The notes beneath the pieces were generated by a model. That model saw only the letters and a program-made list of their open reading frames with translations. It did not search any database and had not been told where the DNA came from. Both the position numbers and the translations under genes were made by a program. Below are positions 55,153 to 62,400 of a stretch of 64,000 bases of DNA, one piece after another (position 1 is the stretch's first letter; each line of letters starts with the position of its first letter). The stretch comes from a virus: positions 1 through 64,000 of the IMG/VR virus record IMGVR_UViG_3300009164_000047; one strand, 5' to 3'.

Positions 55153-55158
55153 ATTAAC

Positions 55159-55446
55159 ATGAGTACTGAACAAGACAAATTCAACCATTCTAAGCGTTTA
55201 CTCAAGGATGAGAACGCCATTAAAAAGCAAACTAGGATTGCTAAATCAGCAGGCATAAAAGTTGACGAACCACATAAGTTTGCCAAACATCATGCATTAG
55301 ACTGTGGTAATCCAGAATGTTTTTTATGCGGTAATCCTAGAAAAACACATAAAGATAAGCTAACTCAACAAGAGAAACGTTTATTTCAAGATGTAGAACA
55401 AGAGCGTGATAAACGCAGTAATGGTCTACCAAAAAGTGAAGAATGA
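55159..55446 (+). CDS. Small zinc-finger-like protein
   Basis: A 95-residue, highly charged protein with a compact metal-binding motif: HHALDCGNPECFLCGNPRKT (H-x4-C-x4-C-x2-C type), followed by KLTQQEKRLFQDVEQERDKR. I recall this CGNPxCxxCGNPR pattern in small proteins of phages and bacteria, without a known function. A nucleic-acid-binding role is plausible but unproven. No Shine-Dalgarno sequence is seen, and the -10-like element lies six bases before the ATG. Confidence 0.65.
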   Translation: MSTEQDKFNHSKRLLKDENAIKKQTRIAKSAGIKVDEPHKFAKHHALDCGNPECFLCGNPRKTHKDKLTQQEKRLFQDVEQERDKRSNGLPKSEE

Positions 55447-55472
55447 GACAGTAATATTTCTGTCACATTTTT
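55447..55472 (+). terminator. Weak hairpin terminator candidate
   Basis: GACAG (55447-55451) and CTGTC (55460-55464) form a 5-bp stem immediately after the previous stop, followed by ACATTTTT. Short and AT-rich, so a low-confidence call. Confidence 0.35.
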
Positions 55473-55475
55473 ACT

Positions 55476-55483
55476 AATAAATA
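55476..55483 (+). promoter_or_regulatory. T4-type late promoter motif (AATAAATA)
   Basis: TAATAAATACA, the same extended form as at 51102, lies 29 bases before the ATG of the outer-membrane-like protein gene, which also has a strong AAGGAG site. Confidence 0.6.
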
Positions 55484-55512
55484 CATAATCATTTAAACAC
55501 TAAGGAGATAAA

Positions 55513-56076
55513 ATGAGATTTACAAAATTAGCAGTAACATTCGCATCACTATTGATTGCAGGTTCAGTATTTGCTGGAGGCTATGCATCATTGGAATATT
55601 ATGATGAAAGCAATCGTCTAACCGGTGCAGACAACATTAAAGAAGCATTGGTCATCGGTAACAAAGTTGGTGACACAGACTATAGTCTTAAAATGGAAAA
55701 CAGCCAAACAGAATTTGGCAGTGGTTCTATTACACAAGGTCTTGAAGTTCGTGTAAAACAATCTTTTGGTGACAAGGGTGGTATCCGTCCTTACTTGGGT
55801 GTTCGCCTGGGTGAAAAAGTATCTAGTTCAACTAACTTTAGTCACTATGCTTTTGATGCAGGAGTCAAGATTCCTCTAGGCGCAGGTTTTACCGGTGATG
55901 TTGGTGCTCGTTATCGTGATGCATTTGATACATCAAACAGTTACACCACACAACGTGCTCACCTTGCAATTGGTTATGAATTAACTAAACAAGACGCAAT
56001 TGCAGTTCGCTGGAGCCGTAGCTGGGGTGATGAAGAAAAAGACGCAGTACGTTTACAGTACACACGTAGTTTCTAA
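55513..56076 (+). CDS. Outer-membrane beta-barrel-like protein with signal peptide
   Basis: A 187-residue protein with a clear Sec signal peptide (MRFTKLAVTFASLLIAGSVF, cleavage expected after A21). The mature part alternates hydrophobic and polar residues in strands (GGYASLEYYD, LEVRVKQSF, IRPYLGVRLGE, AHLAIGYEL, IAVRWSRSW) and ends LQYTRSF with a C-terminal Phe, the usual signal for outer-membrane insertion by the Bam machinery. By length it would be an eight-stranded barrel. The late-type promoter suggests production at the end of infection, possibly for superinfection exclusion or lysis; that is inference. Confidence 0.78.
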   Translation: MRFTKLAVTFASLLIAGSVFAGGYASLEYYDESNRLTGADNIKEALVIGNKVGDTDYSLKMENSQTEFGSGSITQGLEVRVKQSFGDKGGIRPYLGVRLGEKVSSSTNFSHYAFDAGVKIPLGAGFTGDVGARYRDAFDTSNSYTTQRAHLAIGYELTKQDAIAVRWSRSWGDEEKDAVRLQYTRSF

Positions 56077-56137
56077 TCAGTATTTAAAAAATCGACCGCA
56101 ACGATTGAGCGGAGCTGAAACCCGTAATCAGCACTAG

Positions 56138-56157
56138 GACCCGAAAGGGTCTTTTTT
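56138..56157 (+). terminator. Rho-independent terminator after the barrel protein
   Basis: GACCC-GAAA-GGGTC forms a 5-bp GC-rich stem with a stable GNRA-type loop, followed by six T residues. The next promoter begins within two bases of its T tract. Confidence 0.85.
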
Positions 56158-56158
56158 A

Positions 56159-56187
56159 TTGACAAAAATACCTTGATATGTTATAAT
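56159..56187 (+). promoter_or_regulatory. Perfect consensus sigma70 promoter (TTGACA-N17-TATAAT, extended -10)
   Basis: TTGACA at 56159-56164 and TATAAT at 56182-56187 are 17 bases apart, with TG at 56179-56180 giving an extended -10. Only six bases follow before the ATG at 56194, so the transcript should begin at or next to the start codon. Confidence 0.9.
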
Positions 56188-56193
56188 CTTGCT

Positions 56194-56448
56194 ATGAAGA
56201 TAGAAAAAGCAACTGATTGGCAAGATGTGCATACTAAACTGCGTAGTCAAATGCTTAGTATTGGATACAATCCTGATTTGCAACGTATGCTTAACAACAT
56301 TACTAATATGGTAAGTGAGTTAAGTAACCTAGAAGTAGATGCTAGACGTACACGCATAGAACATTATGCAAAGGAAAAGGTCAATGAAGTTAATAAAGCC
56401 ATTGACCATTTAGAAAAGTTATTGTTGATAGCACAGTTAATGCGTTAA
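56194..56448 (+). CDS. Small helical protein from a leaderless-type strong promoter
   Basis: An 84-residue, all-helical and highly charged protein (MKIEKATDWQDVHTKLRSQM at the start, IDHLEKLLLIAQLMR at the end) with heptad-like spacing. I start it at 56194; an upstream in-frame ATG at 56173 lies inside the promoter. No Shine-Dalgarno sequence precedes it. The strongest host-type promoter in the window suggests early, abundant expression, as for takeover proteins. The family is not recognised. Its stop codon overlaps the stop of the converging gene by four bases. Confidence 0.65.
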   Translation: MKIEKATDWQDVHTKLRSQMLSIGYNPDLQRMLNNITNMVSELSNLEVDARRTRIEHYAKEKVNEVNKAIDHLEKLLLIAQLMR

Positions 56449-57803
56449 TGTTTCTTTACATCAACTAATAAATCAAAACCAACTTGTTGTATTTCCATGT
56501 CAAAGTTATGTTCTTTGGCAATATGTTCAAATACTTTCTTACTGAACCCAGTACGGTGTATCATAAAGTCAACCCGATTCTTATGTACACTATGACGATG
56601 ACCGTAGATAATATCAATAGGACTAATTGGTCCACCAGCACTTTCATATACAACGTCAAGTAAATCACCTGATGCAATCTTTTCACCTATAACTTGTAGG
56701 TTAGGTGTCAATATTCTAACATATCCATCGGGCTTGCACACACGCAATAACTCACTGATAACACTAGGTACTTTAAAGTAATCAATATGTTCAATCATAT
56801 GTGAAGTGTAAGCACAATCTACATAGTTATTTGGTATATGACTTATATCAGTTACATCAGCTAGTATATCTGGATTAAACTTATTATCAATATCCAATGA
56901 TATCTCACGCATATCTTCAAATACTTCAGTATACAATAAATCTTTAATTGCTATACCGCCAAACCCAACGTTCAATACAGTCTTATCAGTTGTTGGTTGT
57001 AATGTTTCAGGTCTATCATATCTATCCCACCATTCACGCCAATTCATTTGGTCATCTTCTTCTGTATCATATTGCATATGTAATGCAAGACTTGGAATAG
57101 GAACAAATAAATAATAGCCGCGCTTTCTAAACAATTGGTTGATAGTATTATCTTCCATTTTACTAGTAACCTCATGTTTGCCCATTGCTTCAAACACATC
57201 CCAATTGTCTTTGATAACTTGATGATGTACCATAAAACAACTAGCAGTCATGGGCAATGTACGCCAATGACGTCCTTGTCTACGAATGATATGACTTTGT
57301 ACTGCTGTGTTTTCTGGTATATACTTATATGGATCGTCATATGGATAGATACTAGTAAAGTTACCCAATGCACCGCTGGTAAACATCATTGTTTGAATCA
57401 TATCATAAATTGCAGTGGTGTCGTATAAATAATCATCTTGTGCAAAGTACACAATCTCTTTTCCATAATCACGACCGTGTTCATAGCAACGTAGTATGCT
57501 TGGCATGATACCATACGTATCAAGTGCAATGAATTGTGTTTTAAATGTAGCGATATTGAGATTGTTTTTAATCTCATTCACAATTGACGCATCACTATGG
57601 TCATCAAATACAACTAATTCAAATGTGCTATCTAAGTATAATTCCTTAGCATAGTTCATTGTCTCTACTAAACTACGTGTGCAACGTCTTGTTATCTCAC
57701 CTTTGGGTGCTTTAACAAAACGTTCATTCTGATTCATTCCTAGATAGTGCTGGCTATCACCTTTGCTATGTGTTTGTAATACTACTAATACATTTATTCC
57801 CAT
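56445..57803 (-). CDS. Glycosyltransferase-methyltransferase fusion protein
   Basis: A 452-residue, two-domain enzyme. Residues about 1-265 look like a GT2-type glycosyltransferase: ELVVFDDHSDASIVNEIKNN, then IVYFAQDDYLYD with a QDD metal/sugar site. Residues about 270-450 form a class I SAM-dependent methyltransferase: TVLNVGFGGIAIKDLLY (motif I), EISLDIDNKFNPDILADVTD and AYTSHMIEHIDYF. Such fusions make or cap methylated glycans. It begins one base after the oxygenase stop upstream, so these two leftward genes are co-translated. The acceptor is unknown; fibre or cell-surface polymers are possible. Confidence 0.75.
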   Translation of the reverse strand: MGINVLVVLQTHSKGDSQHYLGMNQNERFVKAPKGEITRRCTRSLVETMNYAKELYLDSTFELVVFDDHSDASIVNEIKNNLNIATFKTQFIALDTYGIMPSILRCYEHGRDYGKEIVYFAQDDYLYDTTAIYDMIQTMMFTSGALGNFTSIYPYDDPYKYIPENTAVQSHIIRRQGRHWRTLPMTASCFMVHHQVIKDNWDVFEAMGKHEVTSKMEDNTINQLFRKRGYYLFVPIPSLALHMQYDTEEDDQMNWREWWDRYDRPETLQPTTDKTVLNVGFGGIAIKDLLYTEVFEDMREISLDIDNKFNPDILADVTDISHIPNNYVDCAYTSHMIEHIDYFKVPSVISELLRVCKPDGYVRILTPNLQVIGEKIASGDLLDVVYESAGGPISPIDIIYGHRHSVHKNRVDFMIHRTGFSKKVFEHIAKEHNFDMEIQQVGFDLLVDVKKH

Positions 57804-58973
57804 TTAAATAAACCAAGTTATAATACTGTATCGTGTGCCTTTAGTTACAGGCATTATTTCATGTGGGTACATAAAGTTACTAGGGAACATTAATACGCTA
57901 CCCTTTTTAAGAAAAACTTTCTTTTCTCTATCCCAAAAAGCAAACTCACCGCCTTCATAGTCATCATTTATTGCAAATGAACAACTAACTGCTCTCGGTT
58001 GTTTTAAGAAACTATCAGTATGCTGGATGTAAAATTGTCCTTCATTATATCTTAACAGTTCATAGCCACTATCTTGATCTATTCTAGCTTCTGGAAAAAC
58101 TTCATTATACTTTTGAATTGCAGTAGCGGCAGCTTTAAATAATTCTTCATCTAATGCTTTTCTTATTTCAGGATTTTGCTGAATAACAGCTTGGAAACTT
58201 AATCCAATGGTATCAGTATTCCGTATCTTTGTATCAAGAACTCCTGCACCTATAATAGTTGGTTGCCAGTCATTGCTATTTACATACTCACTTAAAATCC
58301 TATCACAAAGGTCATCGGAAACAATATTTTCAAATACTTGTATATAATCTTCAATATTCTTTTTGTATTCTACTTTGGGTAACATGACTTCTTTTGTAGC
58401 TTCTGTTCGTTTTTCCATTACTAATTTTTTTGTTTCTTTATCTTTGTTATCAAAGAATGCATAATTTCTATCACCCCTACTACGTACATAATGCAAAAAT
58501 ACTTGAACATATTCTTGCCCTTGAAATTGTTCACGCCAGTGTTCGGCTTCACAACCCAAATACATCATAGCATCTCCGGATTTTAAATTTAATGATACCT
58601 CTTCACCGTTTGGTTTTTTAATATAGATGGGCCATTCTGCGTCACCAGCTAAGTGTAGTGTTAAACTAATTTCACACGCATCCCTATCTTTGTGAATTTT
58701 TAAATCACTGCCTTCTTTATATACTCTTGCATAGGTGTATGTTGGTAACACTGGCTCACCCAAAAAATTATTAATCTGGGGTGTTCTTTCACATAACAAT
58801 TCTAAAAAGTCTATATAATTGTAAACTGCATGAGAATTTTCAACTTGAGTGTCACCGGGTAAATTTTCTTCAATACAATAATTTATGAATTTGTTATATA
58901 AATGATTTGCATGATCCTGTGATATAAAATTAGGGATGTATAGATAGTTATTGTCTATTAATTTCTGATTCAT
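57804..58973 (-). CDS. Tandem 2-oxoglutarate oxygenase (prolyl-hydroxylase-like)
   Basis: A 389-residue protein with two oxygenase domains. The first has H94-K-D96 (LKIHKDRDACEISLTLHL) and a second His in CEAEHWRE. The second is a classic P4H-type domain: H318-T-D320 (FYIQHTDSF), H371 (MYPHEIMPV) and R381 for 2-oxoglutarate, with DDYEGGEFAFWD between them. Both triads look intact, so both could be active. Phage prolyl-hydroxylase-like proteins are common in T4-like marine phages; targets are unknown. It sits between a Cys-rich small gene and the transferase-methyltransferase gene. Confidence 0.82.
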   Translation of the reverse strand: MNQKLIDNNYLYIPNFISQDHANHLYNKFINYCIEENLPGDTQVENSHAVYNYIDFLELLCERTPQINNFLGEPVLPTYTYARVYKEGSDLKIHKDRDACEISLTLHLAGDAEWPIYIKKPNGEEVSLNLKSGDAMMYLGCEAEHWREQFQGQEYVQVFLHYVRSRGDRNYAFFDNKDKETKKLVMEKRTEATKEVMLPKVEYKKNIEDYIQVFENIVSDDLCDRILSEYVNSNDWQPTIIGAGVLDTKIRNTDTIGLSFQAVIQQNPEIRKALDEELFKAAATAIQKYNEVFPEARIDQDSGYELLRYNEGQFYIQHTDSFLKQPRAVSCSFAINDDYEGGEFAFWDREKKVFLKKGSVLMFPSNFMYPHEIMPVTKGTRYSIITWFI

Positions 58974-58974
58974 A

Positions 58975-59310
58975 TTATTCTAATAAATTATTGTCTGAGG
59001 TTCTGTCAACTATTAATTGTTTTTTCAATTCGTTCATATCGTTTGTTGCGGCAGCAAGCAATACTCTATGACTAGCTTCATTAGCTTTAACCATTTCATT
59101 TCTAAAGCTTTCGACTGCGGCGCCAGTTGAACGTTGTTGACCTGAATTTTCAATTAATAGCATTGGGATTAATGCAACTGTGCAGTTCCATTCATCTACA
59201 CGTTTGCCTGTGTTCATGTCGTAGCCTTCTACTTTAACGAACCAGGCACAGTCTAATCCAATACATTCTTTTTTGAAGATTGGGCAAAGATTTTTTCTTT
59301 TTAATTCCAT
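58975..59310 (-). CDS. Small Cys-containing conserved hypothetical protein
   Basis: A 111-residue protein from the ATG at 59310 (MELKRKNLCPIFKKECIGLD, CAWFVKVEGYD). The cysteine arrangement C-x6-C-x4-C, then WNCTVALIP, suggests a bound metal or Fe-S site. The C-terminal half is helical. I recall the WNCTVALxP pattern from cyanophage small proteins. A GTG at 59322 would add four residues. AGTAAATA (reverse strand of 59337-59344) may be a weak late promoter. Confidence 0.6.
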   Translation of the reverse strand: MELKRKNLCPIFKKECIGLDCAWFVKVEGYDMNTGKRVDEWNCTVALIPMLLIENSGQQRSTGAAVESFRNEMVKANEASHRVLLAAATNDMNELKKQLIVDRTSDNNLLE

Positions 59311-59408
59311 AGTATGTCTCACTTATGTTAGTGATATATTTACTGTGTAAAAAGAAACCCAAATAATTTTATGTATCGACTATGTTAGTATTTGGATATT
59401 CCCTATGT

Positions 59409-62400
59409 TCATAATCCAAATCGTTTTTTAAACCTATTAAAGTTTGTAGTAACTTCTTCTGCCGATAAAGCACGATTGTATACCGCAACTTGATTAATTC
59501 TTGCACTAGCATACTCATTAGCAATGGCATCACCGCCAACATAGAATGGCATAGCAGTAGTCCTAAAAGTTGGTTGATCGGCATCACGTACTCCTACCTG
59601 TATGCCATTTACATACAGTTTCATATTAGCTGTTCCACTTTGTGACCCATCATAGACCGCTGTGATATTTTGCCATGTGTTGAGAGTGAACATATAGTAT
59701 ATTTCAGCGGGAGACATCTCAAATTTCTGTGTGGTTAATTTGTAAAACGTAGATCCTACAGCTCTATAACCCATTAAAAGACTAGAATCAGAGTTTGTAA
59801 CAGGATAAACCCATATACTCCAGGTAAATGCTGTGGATGCTGATTGTATCGGAGTTTGATAGGCAGGTGTCCCGCTAAAAATAACTCTTTTCGCCTCGCT
59901 ACTTACAAAACTAAAATAACTACTATCAGTTGCCGAAGTAAATGCAGGACCAGTATAAAGTTGACTAGAACCAATATGTAGTAAACCATCAGTTCCGTTA
60001 CCACTCAAATCTTTCCAAGTTTGTCCTGTTCCTGAATAACTTGAAGATTTTCCTGCATCCAAATAAAGTTGTAACCCGGAAGAGATGGGTGTTGATGTAC
60101 TGGTATCTCCAATAGAAACAGCGTTAATACCAGAGCTACTAGTACTAGTAATTACCGGGGTACTGGTATAACTGGTTTCACGAATCTCTAACATAAAAAA
60201 TTCAGTTCCCTCTGTTGTTAGATCCGCAATAGCAGTTCGAGTAATAACAGCTTGGTTATTCTGTACTGTGACTGTACCCTGAAGCAGACCGTCTGTGAAA
60301 TCATCAGCGGAAACAGCGTAACCGGGGTACGCATAAGTGGTCCAATATAATGTTGTACCGTTGGCAACGTTGGTGGTGGTCAGAGTAAATGTTGCCGTAT
60401 AATTACCTTCGGATATATACCAGTTAAGTGACAAATTATCGGTTACTCCAATGAATGATACATATGCTGGTGTAGGTGTTGTACTTGTATCATTAATAGT
60501 AACAGTATTACTTGTAGCAACCACATCTCCGATAACACTGACTGTTCTAATACTAACTGTAAATGTTTCTGCACCCTCGGTAGTTAAATCAGCAGTGGGT
60601 GTTACTGAGAAAGAGCCAGTATTAGATGTAATTGTAAATGACCCATTAATGGTAGAAAAGTCACCTGAGTTAGTAGCAATAGTCCAATATAATGTTGTGC
60701 TATTAGCTACATTGGTAGTAGTAACATTAAATGTACCAGCACTACCTTCATTGATTGATGTGGGTATTACTCCAAATGCATATGTGGGGCTAGTACTAGT
60801 ATCATTGATAGTAACATTATTACTTGTAGCAACCACATTAACAAACTGACTGTCGGTACTAATTTTAACAATGAATGTTTCATTTCCTTCTGTAGTGATA
60901 TCTGCTGTTGGTGTTACTGAAAAAGAACCAGTATTAGATGTAATAGTAAATGACCCGTTAATGGTAGAAAAGTCACCTGAGTTAGTATATACAAACCAAT
61001 ATAGTATAGTGCTATTAGCTACATTGGTAGTAGTAACATTAAATGTACCGGAGCTACCTTCATTGATTGATGCGGGTATTACTCCAAATGCGTATGTGGG
61101 CGGGGGAGTAATGCTAGTATCATTGATAGTAACAGTATTACTTGTAGCAACCACATCTCCGGTAACACTGACTTTTCTAATACTAACAGTAAATGTTTCG
61201 TTTCCTTCCGTAGTTAAATCAGCAGTGGGTGTTACTGAGAAAGAGCCAGTATTAGATGTAATTGTAAATGACCCATTAATAGTAGAAAAATCACCTGAGT
61301 TAGTAGCTATAGTCCAAAATAGAATGGTTGCGTTAGCTACGTTAGTAGTTGTAACATTAAATGTACCGGCGCTACCTTCATTGATTGATGTGGGTATTAC
61401 TCCAAATGCATATGTGGGGTCAGTACTAGTATCATTGATAGTAACAGTATTACTTGTAGCAACCACATCTCCGGTAACACTGACTTTTCTAATACTAACT
61501 GTAAATGTTTCATTTCCTTCTGTAGTGATATCAGCAGTGGGTGTTACTGTAAAAGAACCAGTATTAGATGTAATTATAAATGAACCTTTAAAATCTCCAA
61601 AGTCACCTGAGTTAGTAGCTATAGTCCAATATAATGTTGTGCCATTAACAACATTGGTTGTTATGACATTAAATGTACCAGCACTACCTTCATTGATTGA
61701 TGTGGGTATTACTCCAAATGCATATGTGGGGTCAGTACTTGTATCGTTAATTGTTACTGGTAAACTAGTAGCAACTACATTAATAAACTGATTGTCGGTA
61801 CTAATTTTAACAATAAATGTTTCGCTTCCTTCTGTAGTAGCATCCAATGTCGGTGTTACTGAGAACGAGCCAGTATTAGATGTAATTGTAAATGACCCGT
61901 TAATGGTAGAAAAGTCACCTGTGTTAGTATCTACAAACCAATATAGAATGGTTGCGTTAGCTACGTCAGTAGTAGTAACATTAAATGTACCGGCGCTACC
62001 TTCATTGATTGATGTGGGTATTACTCCAAATGCATATGTAGGCGGGCTAGTACTTGTATCATTGATAGTAACAGTATTACTTGTAGCAACTACATCTCCG
62101 ATAACACTGCCTATCCTGATTTTAACAGTAAATGCCTCCGCACCCTCGGTAGTTAAATCAGCAGTGGGTGTTACTGAAAAAGAACCAGTATTATTTGTAA
62201 TGATAACTGAACCATTAATAGTAGAAAAGTCACCTGCGTTAGTAGCTAGAGTCCAATATAGTGTGGTGCCGTTGATAATATTAGTTGTAGTAACATTAAA
62301 TGTACCAGCACTACCTTCATTTATTGATGCGGGTATTACTCCAAATGCATATGTGGGGTATGTTGGATCTATTAATGTAATTGTTGGAGTTTGAGCAAAT

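Noticed and set aside
60451-62394. Long plus-strand open frames opposite the repeat adhesin
   Set aside because: They are antisense shadows created by the repeated codons of the minus-strand gene; the amino-acid sequence repeats with the same period and has no independent start signals.
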